Positions 1 to 8,855 are shown, numbered from the stretch's first letter. The stretch is DNA of 64,000 nucleotides from Palsa-1033 sp963735455 (GCA_963735455.1 CAVTKZ010000001.1:248001-312000), one strand, 5' to 3'. The notes: generated by a model not told the origin, from the sequence alone. Numbers and translations: made by a program.

Positions 1-993
1 GAGCGACTCTGGGAACAGGGTCCCAAAGCCAGCAGAACGGCCAGCGGGACGGCCCGCGGTGATCACCTGCCGGCTGAGCTCTCGGCGGCCTACGACGGCA
101 ACCTGGTCGTGCCCTTGCGATCCGATCGGCCGACGCTGATCGCCAACTTCGTCTCGACCCTCGATGGCGTGGTCGCCTTCGAGACCGATGAGAGCTCGGG
201 CGGGGGCGAAGTCAGCGGCTTCTTCGACCCGGATCGATTCGTCATGGGCCTGCTCCGGGCGATGGCCGACGTGGTGCTCGTCGGGGCCGGCACCGTGCGC
301 GCCGCGCCAACCCATGAGTGGACCGCGCGCCGGGTTCATCCGGCCTCACGCCAAGCGTACGCGGCGTGGCGGACGCGACTGGGGATCTCCTCTGGCCAGC
401 CGACGACGATCGTGGCTACGGCCAGCGGCGGGCTCGATCCGAGCCATCCCGGGCTGTCGGCCCCGGACGTGCCGGTGGTCGTCGCGACCACGACGGTGGG
501 CGCCAGGCGCCTCAAGTCGGCCCACGTCGGCGCGAATGCCCGGGTCGAGGTCGCCGGACGCGGTCGCGGCGTGCCCGCTGCGGAGCTGATCGAGATCGCC
601 CGTTCGGCGGGCGCCGGCCTGATCCTGTGCGAGGGTGGCCCCCACCTGATCGGCGACCTGCTCCGGGCCGGCCTGCTCGACGAGCTGTTCCTGACGATCG
701 CCCCGCAGATCGCCGGCCGGGACGCAGGCGCCCAGCGCTTCGGCTTCGTCGAAGGCCTGGCGTTCACGGTGGCCGATGCCCCCTGGGCACAGCTCGTGTC
801 CGTCCGTCGAGCGGGCGACCATCTCTTCCTGCGCTACCGCTTCGAGCCGGCCGCGCGGGCCCGAGAAGCTACTGCTGGTAGCGCTCCACGATCTCGGGCG
901 GGCGCACCTCGGCGTCGCTCGGGTCGAGACCAGCCGCCCGCCGGGCCTGGCGCTGGTGGAGGAGGTCGTAGCCCTGGTCGAGCTCGATCTTGA
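1..993 (+). CDS. RibD C-terminal-type pyrimidine/dihydrofolate reductase family protein (5' partial)
   Basis: The frame is open from base 1, so the true start probably lies upstream; the first internal GTG is at 109. The protein resembles the reductase domain of RibD, which uses NADPH to reduce the ribosyl group of a riboflavin-pathway pyrimidine. Visible family motifs are the FVSTLDGVVA strand near residue 50, a nucleotide-binding VLVGAGTVRAAP segment near 92, and the CEGGP motif near 209 followed by a DELFLTIAP strand. No deaminase domain is present. Many stand-alone members have unknown substrates, and no other riboflavin gene is nearby. The last 40 or so codons are low-complexity and overlap the convergent DUF2630 gene by 125 bases, so the natural C-terminus may have been lost to an indel. 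Confidence 0.75.
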   Translation, partial: ERLWEQGPKASRTASGTARGDHLPAELSAAYDGNLVVPLRSDRPTLIANFVSTLDGVVAFETDESSGGGEVSGFFDPDRFVMGLLRAMADVVLVGAGTVRAAPTHEWTARRVHPASRQAYAAWRTRLGISSGQPTTIVATASGGLDPSHPGLSAPDVPVVVATTTVGARRLKSAHVGANARVEVAGRGRGVPAAELIEIARSAGAGLILCEGGPHLIGDLLRAGLLDELFLTIAPQIAGRDAGAQRFGFVEGLAFTVADAPWAQLVSVRRAGDHLFLRYRFEPAARAREATAGSAPRSRAGAPRRRSGRDQPPAGPGAGGGGRSPGRARS

Positions 994-1114
994 TCTCGTC
1001 GAGGCGTTCGATCTCGGCCTGGCTCAGACCGCTGCCGTCAGCTGCCTTGGCGAACAGGCCCTCCTCCTCGGCCGACAGCTCATTGATGTATTCGAACAGG
1101 CGGGCGTCCTTCAT
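869..1114 (-). CDS. DUF2630 family protein
   Basis: This 81-residue acidic, helical protein matches DUF2630, a small family of unknown function common in Actinobacteria and Chloroflexota. Diagnostic parts are an N-terminal helix (residues 1-20), the segment ERLDEIKIELDQGYDLLHQRQARR around 38-60, and the C-terminal PPEIVERYQQ tail. The length is normal for the family. It starts at ATG 1114, and a TAACCT -10 box ends 7 nt upstream, so the mRNA should be nearly leaderless. It overlaps the tail of the convergent RibD-like gene. No function can be assigned. Confidence 0.85.
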   Translation of the reverse strand: MKDARLFEYINELSAEEEGLFAKAADGSGLSQAEIERLDEIKIELDQGYDLLHQRQARRAAGLDPSDAEVRPPEIVERYQQ

Positions 1115-1170
1115 GGCGCCGAGGTTAGCACCGGAAACGAAAGGCCACGGCCCGACGGGACCATTAACGT

Positions 1171-1199
1171 TTACGTATACGTGAAGGTTGTGCTAGACT
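1171..1199 (+). promoter_or_regulatory. Promoter with palindromic operator upstream of the MerR-MFS pair
   Basis: A perfect 10-bp palindrome, ACGTATACGT, lies at 1173-1182 inside a longer imperfect inverted repeat. It sits between a weak TTACGT -35 (1171-1176) and a TAGACT -10 (1194-1199), which are 17 bp apart. MerR-family regulators bind dyads in exactly this position. The -10 ends 6 nt before ATG 1206, so transcription should begin at or next to the start codon. Confidence 0.55.
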
Positions 1200-1205
1200 G
1201 CGTCC

Positions 1206-1682
1206 ATGACCCTCACGCCTCCACCGACGGCCGAGCCGGGCTTCCTGAAGATCCAGGAAGTCGCCTCCGAGCTCGGCCTGACCACCCGTTCGATCCGCTA
1301 TTACGAAGAGCTCGGCCTGCTCAGCCCGGCCGCCCGGAGCGATGGCTCGTACCGCCTGTATGACGCCTCGGATGTCGAGCGCCTGCGGTTCATCAAGGGC
1401 CTCCGCGACGATGCCGGCTTCTCGCTGGCCGAGATCAGCCAGCTCCTGGAAGACGAGGCGGCCCGGGTCCGCAGCCGCGAGGCCTTCAAGCACACCGTTG
1501 ATCCCCTCGAACGGCGGACGATCGTGGTCGACTCGCTGGCCCGGGTGGAGCGCCAGAAGCGAACCCTGCGCGACAAGATCGACCGGCTCGAGGCGATGGT
1601 CGTGGCCGTCGAGGCTCGCCGGCAGCGGCTGACCGCCCGGCTGGCCGACCTGGATGCCGGGGGCACGGGCGAGGTCCGATGA
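1206..1682 (+). CDS. MerR family transcriptional regulator
   Basis: A 158-residue regulator with a MerR winged helix-turn-helix at about residues 13-85 (LKIQEVASELGLTTRSIRYYEELGLL, then SDGSYRLYDASDVERLRFI). A long C-terminal coiled-coil dimerisation helix of about 90-150 follows. It has no metal-binding cysteines and no separate ligand domain, so it is not a MerR/CueR metal sensor in the strict sense. Its stop overlaps the MFS transporter start by 4 nt (ATGA), which implies translational coupling. The simplest reading is a local regulator of the exporter behind it, acting on the palindrome in its own promoter. The ATG is supported by the -10 box 6 nt upstream and the lack of a Shine-Dalgarno site. 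Confidence 0.9.
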   Translation: MTLTPPPTAEPGFLKIQEVASELGLTTRSIRYYEELGLLSPAARSDGSYRLYDASDVERLRFIKGLRDDAGFSLAEISQLLEDEAARVRSREAFKHTVDPLERRTIVVDSLARVERQKRTLRDKIDRLEAMVVAVEARRQRLTARLADLDAGGTGEVR

Positions 1683-3022
1683 ACCGCCCGTCCGTCGCCT
1701 CGATCGCCGGCCTGAGCGCCTTCCGCCACCGCAACTACCGGTTGTTCTTCGGCGGCCAGCTGGTCTCCCTGGTCGGGACCTGGATGACCTCCGTTGCCCA
1801 GAGCTGGCTGATCCTGCAGCTGACCGGCAATCCCTTCGACCTGGGCCTGTTGACGGTCGCCCAGTTCGGCCCCGTGCTCGTCCTCGGACTGTTCGGCGGC
1901 CTGATCGCCGACGGCTTGCCGAAGCGTCGGACGATGTACGTCACCCAGACCGTGGCGATGGGCGTCAGCTTCCTGCTCTTCATCCTGGCCGCGACCCACA
2001 CCGTCCAGGTCTGGGAGGTCTTCGTGCTGGGCGCCGTGATGGGCGTCCGGAACGCGGTCGACATGCCCACCCGGCAGGCCTTCGCGGTCGAGATGGTCGG
2101 TCGCGAGGATGTCGGCAACGCGATTGCCCTGAACTCGGCGATGTTCAACGGGGCGCGGGTCCTGGGCCCGGCGATCGCCGGCCTGGTGATCGGCGCCTTC
2201 GGCGTGTCGCTGGCGTTCCTGATCGATGCCCTCAGCTTCCTCGCCGTGCTGCTGGGACTGTTCCTGATGAACGAGCAGGACCTCCGGCCGGCACCCCGCT
2301 TCGACCGGCCGGCGTCGGTCGGCGAGGTCTTCGTCAACCTGGCCGATGGCCTGCGCTACGTCCGGCGGACGGGCCTGATCATGCTGGCCATCGTGATCGT
2401 GGGGGTCGTGGCCACGGCCGGGATCAACTTCACGATCCTGATCCCGCCGCTGGCCGCCGATGTCCTCCACGTGGGGGCCAGCGGCTACGGCTTCCTGATG
2501 GCCGCCTCCGGCCTCGGCTCGCTGGTGGCGGCCCTGCTGATCGCCTTCGGCGGGACGCGGGCGACCCGGATGCTGATCGGGGCCCTGGTCCTGGGTATCG
2601 CCGAGATCGCGATCGGGGGGATCTCGAGCTACGCCGTCGACCTGGTCCTGATGTTCATCGCCGGGGCCGGCGCCATCTCGATGATGGCCACCGCCAATAC
2701 CGTGATCCAGCTCGAGGTGCCTGACGAGCTGCGGGGCCGGGTGATGAGCGTCTACCTGACGGTCTTCGCCGGGACCAACCCGATCGGCGGCCTCGCCTTC
2801 GGGGCGATCGCCGCCAACGCCGGCGCCCCCGCGGCAATCGGCATCGGCGGGGCGATCTCGGTCGCAGCCGCCCTGGTCGGGGTGGCCTGGTATCGGCGCC
2901 TGCCCCACGGCGGATCGGGCAGGCTGACGATGCGCAAGCGACCGGCGCCGCCGGTCACGGTCGTCGGCGTCCTCGACCAGGCCGGCCCGCTGTCGGCCGA
3001 TCCGGCCGCGGCGGTCGACTGA
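1679..3022 (+). CDS. MFS transporter (MFS_3 / EntS-like exporter)
   Basis: A 447-residue major facilitator protein with about 12 membrane segments. It opens with the MFS_3-type N-terminus FRHRNYRLFFGGQLVSLVGTW. The loop after helix 2 reads GGLIADGLPKRR (motif A type), and NSAMFNGARVLGPAIAG is typical of EntS-like drug or siderophore exporters. The C-terminal 30 residues are Pro/Ala-rich and cytoplasmic. It shares a 4-nt overlap with the MerR gene, so the two are co-expressed, and the MerR partner suggests inducible export. The substrate cannot be told from sequence. Confidence 0.88.
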   Translation: MNRPSVASIAGLSAFRHRNYRLFFGGQLVSLVGTWMTSVAQSWLILQLTGNPFDLGLLTVAQFGPVLVLGLFGGLIADGLPKRRTMYVTQTVAMGVSFLLFILAATHTVQVWEVFVLGAVMGVRNAVDMPTRQAFAVEMVGREDVGNAIALNSAMFNGARVLGPAIAGLVIGAFGVSLAFLIDALSFLAVLLGLFLMNEQDLRPAPRFDRPASVGEVFVNLADGLRYVRRTGLIMLAIVIVGVVATAGINFTILIPPLAADVLHVGASGYGFLMAASGLGSLVAALLIAFGGTRATRMLIGALVLGIAEIAIGGISSYAVDLVLMFIAGAGAISMMATANTVIQLEVPDELRGRVMSVYLTVFAGTNPIGGLAFGAIAANAGAPAAIGIGGAISVAAALVGVAWYRRLPHGGSGRLTMRKRPAPPVTVVGVLDQAGPLSADPAAAVD

Positions 3023-3064
3023 GTCAATCGAGGCGGTGACGCGCAAGCTGTCACGCCGGCCGCG

Positions 3065-3070
3065 TACTCT
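3065..3070 (+). promoter_or_regulatory. -10 box of the leaderless helicase-nuclease transcript
   Basis: TACTCT ends 6 nt before the GTG start at 3077. No Shine-Dalgarno sequence intervenes, so the mRNA should begin at the start codon. Confidence 0.5.
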
Positions 3071-3076
3071 CCGAGT

Positions 3077-6000
3077 GTGAGCGCGAGCGTACCGGTCGAG
3101 ATGCCCACGGATCGTGAACCGCTGACGCTCACGCCCGAGCAGGAGCGGATCGTCCGCTTCGGCGACGGGCCGGTCGTGGTGATCGCCGGCGCCGGCACGG
3201 GCAAGACCCGGGTGATCGTCGAGCGGGTGCGCTGGCTGCTCGACACCAAGGGCAGCGGCAGCCGCGATTCGCTCGGCCGGTTGATCCCGGCGGAGCCGCA
3301 CGAGGTCCCTGGCCCGCTGGTTCCGCCGGCTCCGCTGAGCACGGTCCCGGCGCCCGCGACCGGCAGCGCGCCGGCCCAGGTCGGGCTCTGGCCGGTTGAG
3401 CTCGATCCGGCCCCCGCGAGACCAGCCGGCCCAGCCTCGGCGGCGCCGGCCGGGCCGTTCAGCGGCCCGCTGCTGCCCGAGCAGATCCTCGTCCTGACCT
3501 ACAACGTGAAGGCCGCTCGCGAGCTCCAGGACCGCCTCGACGAGGCGGTCGGTCCCGCCGTCCGGGCGCGGATGAGCGTCTCCAACTTCCACAGCTTCTG
3601 CCAGGGGGTCCTGACCGAGGCCGGACCGGAGGCGGGCCTGCCGGCCCGGCCCGAGGTCCTCGACGGGATCGGCCAGATGCTCCTGCTGCGCGACCTGGAG
3701 CCCAGCCTGGACCTGCTCTATCACGCGGGCTGGTGGGCGCTCGGCCCGTTCGTCCAGTTCATCAACCGGGCCAAGGACGAGCTGGTCACCCCGGACGACA
3801 TGGACGCCTACGTCGCCGCGGAGCGAGCCGTCTTCGAAACGCGCCATGGCCCGTTCCCCGCGGCGCTGAGCCGGCTCGAGCAGCAGGGCAACCTGAGCCT
3901 GCCCCGCGAGATGCGCAAGACCTACGCCAGGCTGCGCAAGTTCGAGCGGGCCGAGGCGCGCGGCGACGAGCTGACCGAGGACCGCCGGCCGGATCCCGAC
4001 AAGGCGGCCGATCGAGAGGCCCGCCGGACCGTGCTCGGGACCGGTGCGGTCAAGAACGCCAGCCTGTACGCGCCCGAGGAGCGGGTCGAGATCGACCGCC
4101 TGGCGGCCACCTATGTCGTCGACGGCGCAGCGCTCGAGATCGTCCGCCTGGAAGAGCTGGCCCGGGTCTACCGGGCCTACCAGGCCGAGCTGATCCGGCG
4201 CGGAGCGCTCGACTTCGGGGAACAGATCGCGGCGGTCACCCAGCTCTGGAAGGTGCGCCCGAACATCCTCCGGCGCTGGCAGCGCCAGTTCCGGTATGTC
4301 CTGGTCGACGAGTTCCAGGACGCCAACGTGGCCCAGATCGAGCTGATCGAGCTGATCGGCCGGACCCCTGATCGGGCCGACAACGTGATGGTCGTCGGTG
4401 ACGATGACCAGTCGATCTACCATTTCCGGGGGGCCAGCTTCGCGGCCTTCGCCGAGTTCTCGCGGCGCTTCGCCGGCCGGCCCGCCCACGATCCGGGCAG
4501 CCGCCCGCCCGGACCGCCGCCCCGCCTCCGGATCGAGCAGAACTTCCGCTCGGTGCCCGAGGTCCTGGCCGTCGCCAATCGCCTGATCGCGCGCAACCAG
4601 GAGCGCCAGGAGCCGGACAAGCGGCTGACCACCAGCCGGTCGGCGGGCGTGCCGGTCGAGGTGATCAGCTGCGCCAGCCCCGAGGACGAGGCGGTGGCGA
4701 TCGTCGACGCGATCCGGGCGCTGGTCGCCGGCGGCGACGGGCCGCCGGCCTGGTCGAAGGTGGCGGTGCTGTATCGCAAGCACAAGCACCGCAACGAGAT
4801 CGTCGCCCGGCTGCGCGAGGAGGAGATCCCCTACACGGTCGTCGGCGGCCTGTCGCTGTTCGACACGGCGGAGGTCCGCGACCTCGAGCAGAGCCTCCGG
4901 GCGATCGCCAATCCGCACGATGACGTGGCCCTCGTCCGGATGATGTCGGCCGGCCCGTGGCGCCTCGACCCGCTCGAGATCCTGGAGATCAGCCGGATGG
5001 CCCGCTTCGATCGGGGCCACCTGGTCGACGCCGCGCGCGAGATCGTGGCCTCCGGGCAGGTCAAGGTCGAGCGCCTCGAGGAGCCGGCCGAGGATGGCCT
5101 GATGGCCTCGGCCTCGGCGCCCGAGGTGCCCACCCGCTCGGTCGAGGTCGGATCGGCGACCCGGGCCAAGCTGCGCCGGCTGCTCGAGACGATCGACGAC
5201 CTGGCGCCCGAGACGTGGCGGGCCGGCCCATTCACCCTCCTCGAGCGCCTGATCGAGCGGACCGGCCGGATCCTCGACCTGGTCAGCGCCGATACCCGCG
5301 AAGCCCAGCGAGTCGCCGTCAACCTGGCCAGCTTCATGCGCTTCACGAATGACTGGCAGTCGGCGTTCCCGAAGGGCCATCTCAGCCAGTTCGTCGATTA
5401 CCTCGACGCCTACCAGGAGGCCGGCGGCGAGCTGCCGACCAGCGTCGAGCTGAGCGAGGACGTCGATGGCGTCCGGTTGATGACCGTCTACCAGGCCAAG
5501 GGCCTCGAGTTCCCGATCGTGATCGTGCCCGGCCTCGTCGAGCGGGAGTGGCCGAGCACGTTCGGGATGGGCGACCTGTTCCCGGTCGACCTGCTCCGCG
5601 AGGGCCAGCCGTCGGCCGACTTCAACCAGGAAGAGGAGCGCCGCCTGCTGTACGTCGCCCTCACCCGCGCCCAGGATCGGCTGATCGTGACCAGCCACGG
5701 CGGGCCGAGCGGCCAGAACCTGGGCCCATCGCCGTTCATCGCCGAGCTGCTCGGGATCGGCCCGGACGGGACCACCCTGCCGGCGGGGATCCGGCTGATC
5801 GACCGGACGCTGAACCAGCCGTCGCCCGGGGCGGGCGCGGCCGGCGACCTGCCCAGCCTCGAGCGGACGGCGGCGGCGGTGCGGGCGGTGATGCCCCTGC
5901 CCACCAAGCGCGAGCGGCGGCTCGCCCTCCGCCTGCGGGCGACCGAGCTGCTGGGGATGCTCGAGGGAACCGCCGCCGCGAACCCCGAGGCCGATGCGGC

Positions 6001-6916
6001 CCGGCTGCGGTTCACCGAGGAGCTCGCCGACGTGGGCCGCGCCGCGGCGGCCAGCGCCGAGGAGGCCCGGGCCCTGGGCCTCGACCCGTTCACCTTCCAG
6101 GCCCTGGCCCTCGACTCGGCCGCCGGCGCCAACCTGCTCCAGGTGGCGCCCCTGGCGGCGCGCTTCAGCTATTCCCAGTTCTCGACCTACGAGCGCTGCC
6201 CCCTCCAGTACGCCTTCGCCAGCGTCTATCGCATTCCGTCGGCCCGCAAGGCCGGCTACTTCGCCTTCGGAAGTGCCGCCCACGCGGCCTTCGAGCGGTT
6301 CACCCGCGAACGGCGGGAGCGCCTGGCCCGCGGCGAGCCGGCGCCGACCAAGGCCGATCTCGAGCGGATCTTCGCGACCGAGTGGAAGCCGACCGAGTTC
6401 GGCGACCGGACCACGGAGGCCGAATACCAGCGCAAGACGGGCAACCTGCTGGACCGCTTCTGGGACGGCGAGCTGAGCACGACCAGCCAGGCCATCCACG
6501 AGGAGCTCGAGTTCAACCTGGCCATCGATCCAGGCGACGGCAGCCCGCCGGTGATGGTCGGCGGCTCGATCGACCGGATCGACCGGCTGGCCAGTGGCGG
6601 GATCGAGGTGATCGACTACAAGACTGGCCGGATGACCTCGCAGAAGGATCCCGGGGTCAACCTGCAGCTGTCGATCTACGCCCTCGCCTGCCGCGACGCG
6701 CTCGGCCTGGGGACCCCCGAGAAGGTCACCCTGTACTTCACCGAATCGTCGATGCGGATGAGCTCAACCCGTTCGGACGAGGAGCTCGACGCGGCCCGCG
6801 CCGACATCGTGGCCCGGGCCGCCCGGATCCGTTCGGGCGATTTCGCGGCCACGCCGGCCAGGTCGACCTGCGAGCGTTGCGACTATGCCCCGATCTGCCC
6901 CAGCCGCCTGACCTGA
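3077..6916 (+). CDS. UvrD/PcrA-like ATP-dependent helicase with C-terminal PD-(D/E)XK Fe-S nuclease
   Basis: A 1279-residue SF1A helicase fused to a RecB/AddB-like nuclease, expected to act in recombinational repair of DNA ends. Helicase motifs seen in order: Q motif LTPEQERIV (16-24), Walker A AGAGTGKT (about 38), motif Ia VLTYNVKAARELQ, Walker B VLVDEFQDAN (about 412), motif III VVGDDDQSIYHFRGA, motif IV QNFRS, motif V VYQAKGLEF (about 807) and motif VI YVALTRAQDR. The nuclease domain runs from about 1025 and has DYKTG near 1182. It carries the four cysteines typical of a 4Fe-4S nuclease: one in YERCP (about 1040) and three in TCERCDYAPICP at the C-terminus. About 75 Pro/Ala-rich residues (70-140) are inserted between Walker A and motif Ia. 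A leaderless GTG start is supported by the -10 box. Confidence 0.92.
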   Translation: MSASVPVEMPTDREPLTLTPEQERIVRFGDGPVVVIAGAGTGKTRVIVERVRWLLDTKGSGSRDSLGRLIPAEPHEVPGPLVPPAPLSTVPAPATGSAPAQVGLWPVELDPAPARPAGPASAAPAGPFSGPLLPEQILVLTYNVKAARELQDRLDEAVGPAVRARMSVSNFHSFCQGVLTEAGPEAGLPARPEVLDGIGQMLLLRDLEPSLDLLYHAGWWALGPFVQFINRAKDELVTPDDMDAYVAAERAVFETRHGPFPAALSRLEQQGNLSLPREMRKTYARLRKFERAEARGDELTEDRRPDPDKAADREARRTVLGTGAVKNASLYAPEERVEIDRLAATYVVDGAALEIVRLEELARVYRAYQAELIRRGALDFGEQIAAVTQLWKVRPNILRRWQRQFRYVLVDEFQDANVAQIELIELIGRTPDRADNVMVVGDDDQSIYHFRGASFAAFAEFSRRFAGRPAHDPGSRPPGPPPRLRIEQNFRSVPEVLAVANRLIARNQERQEPDKRLTTSRSAGVPVEVISCASPEDEAVAIVDAIRALVAGGDGPPAWSKVAVLYRKHKHRNEIVARLREEEIPYTVVGGLSLFDTAEVRDLEQSLRAIANPHDDVALVRMMSAGPWRLDPLEILEISRMARFDRGHLVDAAREIVASGQVKVERLEEPAEDGLMASASAPEVPTRSVEVGSATRAKLRRLLETIDDLAPETWRAGPFTLLERLIERTGRILDLVSADTREAQRVAVNLASFMRFTNDWQSAFPKGHLSQFVDYLDAYQEAGGELPTSVELSEDVDGVRLMTVYQAKGLEFPIVIVPGLVEREWPSTFGMGDLFPVDLLREGQPSADFNQEEERRLLYVALTRAQDRLIVTSHGGPSGQNLGPSPFIAELLGIGPDGTTLPAGIRLIDRTLNQPSPGAGAAGDLPSLERTAAAVRAVMPLPTKRERRLALRLRATELLGMLEGTAAANPEADAARLRFTEELADVGRAAAASAEEARALGLDPFTFQALALDSAAGANLLQVAPLAARFSYSQFSTYERCPLQYAFASVYRIPSARKAGYFAFGSAAHAAFERFTRERRERLARGEPAPTKADLERIFATEWKPTEFGDRTTEAEYQRKTGNLLDRFWDGELSTTSQAIHEELEFNLAIDPGDGSPPVMVGGSIDRIDRLASGGIEVIDYKTGRMTSQKDPGVNLQLSIYALACRDALGLGTPEKVTLYFTESSMRMSSTRSDEELDAARADIVARAARIRSGDFAATPARSTCERCDYAPICPSRLT

Positions 6917-6921
6917 GCCGC

Positions 6922-8247
6922 GTGGTCGATGCCGTCCAGCCAGCGCCACCGTCGTCGGTGGGCGGCCGACCGAGCGCGACCCTGCCGCTGCCCCAGCTGG
7001 TCCGCCTGTCGCTGTACTGGCTCGGCCTGTCCTCGATCTTCGCCGGCCTGACCAACATCCTGGGCAACCGCCTGCAGTTCACCGGCCTGGTCGCGCCGGG
7101 GACCGAGGGCACGACCCTCTTCGGGCTGACCATCGGCGGCTCAATCGTGGCCCTCCTCGTCCAGCCGACGGTCGGCTCGCTGAGCGACTACACGACCAGC
7201 CGCTGGGGCCGGCGCAAGCCGTACATCCTGGTCGGCTCGATCCTCGACGTCGTCTTCCTGTACGGGATCGCCAGCTCGAATGGCCTGCTGGCGATCGCCG
7301 GCTTCGTGATCCTGCTCCAGTTCAGCAGCAACTTCGCCCAGGGGCCATTCCAGGGCTACGTGCCCGATCTCGTGCCGGCTCACCAGGTCGGCCTGGCCAG
7401 CTCGCTCGTCGGGCTGATGCAGGTCCTGGGCCAGGTCGCCGGGTTCACGATCGGGTCGATCGCGGCCGCCGAGCACAACTACCTGCTGGGCACGATGGCC
7501 CTCGGCGTCCTCGAGCTGGTCACGATGCTGAGCGTCGTGATCCGGGTCGACGATGGCCGGACCGGCAAGTCGCGCGGCGGCCGCTCGTGGCTGTCGATCG
7601 CCCGCGAGGCGTGGGGCACGGACGTCCTCCGCCAGCACAGCTTCCTGTGGCTTGTCGGCTCCCGGCTGCTCTTCCTGATGGGCGCCGCGATGCTCGTGAT
7701 CCTGGGTCCCTTCTACCTGCACCAGACGTTCGGGCTGGGTGAGGCCGCGAGCGGGACCACGTTCCTGATCGTGGTCGGCTTCGTCCTGGCCGCCAACCTG
7801 ATCGCGGTCGTGCCGGCCGGCAGGCTGTCGGATCGAGTCGGCCGCAAGCGCCTGCTGTACGTCAGCTTCGCCCTGGGTGCGGCCGGGATGGCGGTCGTGG
7901 CGATTGCCCCAGTCCTGCCGATCGCCTACGTGGGGGTCACCCTGTTCGGACTCGCCTCGGGGACGTTCCTGGCGGTCGACTGGGCGCTGATGACCGAGAT
8001 CATCCCGATGGCCTCCTCGGGGCGCTACATGGGGATCAGCAACGTGGCCACCGCATCGGCCAGCATCTTTGCCCTGGCCCTGGGCGGCACGCTGATGGAC
8101 GCCGTCGACCGGGCGATCGGTCCGGGTGAGGGCCCGCGGGCCGCCTACGGCCTGGCCGTGGCGTTCTTCGTCCTCGGCGGCTTGCTCCTGCGGCCCGTCG
8201 ACGAGCGCCGGCGGCCGGTGACCGGCGACCCGGGGTCGTCCGGTTGA
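6922..8247 (+). CDS. MFS transporter (sugar-carrier/SLC45-like)
   Basis: A 441-residue, 12-helix carrier starting at GTG 6922, 5 nt after the helicase stop. The open frame extends far upstream, but that part only shadows the helicase gene. Motif A-like DYTTSRWGRRKPYI follows helix 2, and a second copy, GRLSDRVGRKRLLY, begins the C-terminal half. The RWGRRKPY form is typical of GPH and SLC45-type sugar:cation symporters, so a sugar or glycoside substrate is likely but unproven. Its stop overlaps the TTG start of the next gene (TTGA). The two may be co-transcribed with the helicase without being functionally related. Confidence 0.8.
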   Translation: MVDAVQPAPPSSVGGRPSATLPLPQLVRLSLYWLGLSSIFAGLTNILGNRLQFTGLVAPGTEGTTLFGLTIGGSIVALLVQPTVGSLSDYTTSRWGRRKPYILVGSILDVVFLYGIASSNGLLAIAGFVILLQFSSNFAQGPFQGYVPDLVPAHQVGLASSLVGLMQVLGQVAGFTIGSIAAAEHNYLLGTMALGVLELVTMLSVVIRVDDGRTGKSRGGRSWLSIAREAWGTDVLRQHSFLWLVGSRLLFLMGAAMLVILGPFYLHQTFGLGEAASGTTFLIVVGFVLAANLIAVVPAGRLSDRVGRKRLLYVSFALGAAGMAVVAIAPVLPIAYVGVTLFGLASGTFLAVDWALMTEIIPMASSGRYMGISNVATASASIFALALGGTLMDAVDRAIGPGEGPRAAYGLAVAFFVLGGLLLRPVDERRRPVTGDPGSSG

Positions 8248-8855
8248 GCGGGCCTGCGCGCCAGGCCGAGCGGGTCGTGATCGTCGGGTTGATGGGCTCG
8301 GGCAAGACCACCCTGGGCGCCGCGCTCGCCAGGCGCCTGGGCTGGCCGCTGGTCGACAGCGATGCCCAGCTCCTGGCGACGACCGGCCAGACCGCCCGAC
8401 AGATCCAAGCTGCCCTGGGCACGGCCGCCCTCCACGCCGCCGAGGCCGAGGCGCTCGTCGAGGCCCTCGCGGAGCCGGGCGAGCGGGTGATCTGCGCCGC
8501 GGCCAGCGTGATCGAGAACCCCGGCGCCCGAGCGGCGCTGGCCGGACCTGGCCCGGTCGTGATCTGGTTACGGGCGTCCCCGACGGTGCTGGCCGCCCGG
8601 TTCGCCGGCCTGCCGCACCGGCCGATCTACGGCCCGGATCCCGAGGCCGTCGCCCGCAGCCAGGCGCGAGTCCGGGACCCGTTGTTCGCCGCCCTCCGCC
8701 CGGTCGTGATCGATGTCGACGAGCGCTCGCCGGCCGAGATCGTCGAAGCCGCCCTCGATGGCGTTCGAGAGCGGCTTCGGACGGGCGGCCTCGCCCGGCT
8801 GACCGGGCGCTGGGGATGGCCTAGTTGGCGCCGGTGGCCTTGGCTCCGACGGTGA
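8244..8855 (+). CDS. Shikimate kinase-like P-loop kinase
   Basis: A 203-residue nucleoside-monophosphate-kinase-fold protein. Walker A is GLMGSGKTT (residues 14-22), followed by DSDAQLL where shikimate kinase has DxD. The lid-like RDPLFAALRPVVIDVD segment near 148 also fits AroK. The parts that bind shikimate are degraded: the usual GExxFRxxE is AALHAAEAEAL, and the GGG loop is AAASVIE. It may therefore phosphorylate something else or be inactive. It starts at TTG overlapping the MFS stop. Its last 35 bases overlap the convergent S1C protease, and the Trp/Arg-rich end may be read-through. Confidence 0.6.
   Translation: MSGPARQAERVVIVGLMGSGKTTLGAALARRLGWPLVDSDAQLLATTGQTARQIQAALGTAALHAAEAEALVEALAEPGERVICAAASVIENPGARAALAGPGPVVIWLRASPTVLAARFAGLPHRPIYGPDPEAVARSQARVRDPLFAALRPVVIDVDERSPAEIVEAALDGVRERLRTGGLARLTGRWGWPSWRRWPWLRR

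Noticed and set aside
1301..6499. Very long open frame (about 1730 codons) antisense to the MFS exporter and helicase genes
   Set aside because: It is rich in Arg/Gly/Asp/Gln with no domain, crosses two well-supported genes, and is the kind of antisense frame that 70% G+C coding DNA produces by avoiding stop codons.
5548..6921. Extended N-terminus of the second MFS transporter overlapping the helicase
   Set aside because: The overlapping part is low-complexity Arg/Pro/Gly and shadows the helicase codons; the GTG at 6922 starts just before the first membrane-protein features.
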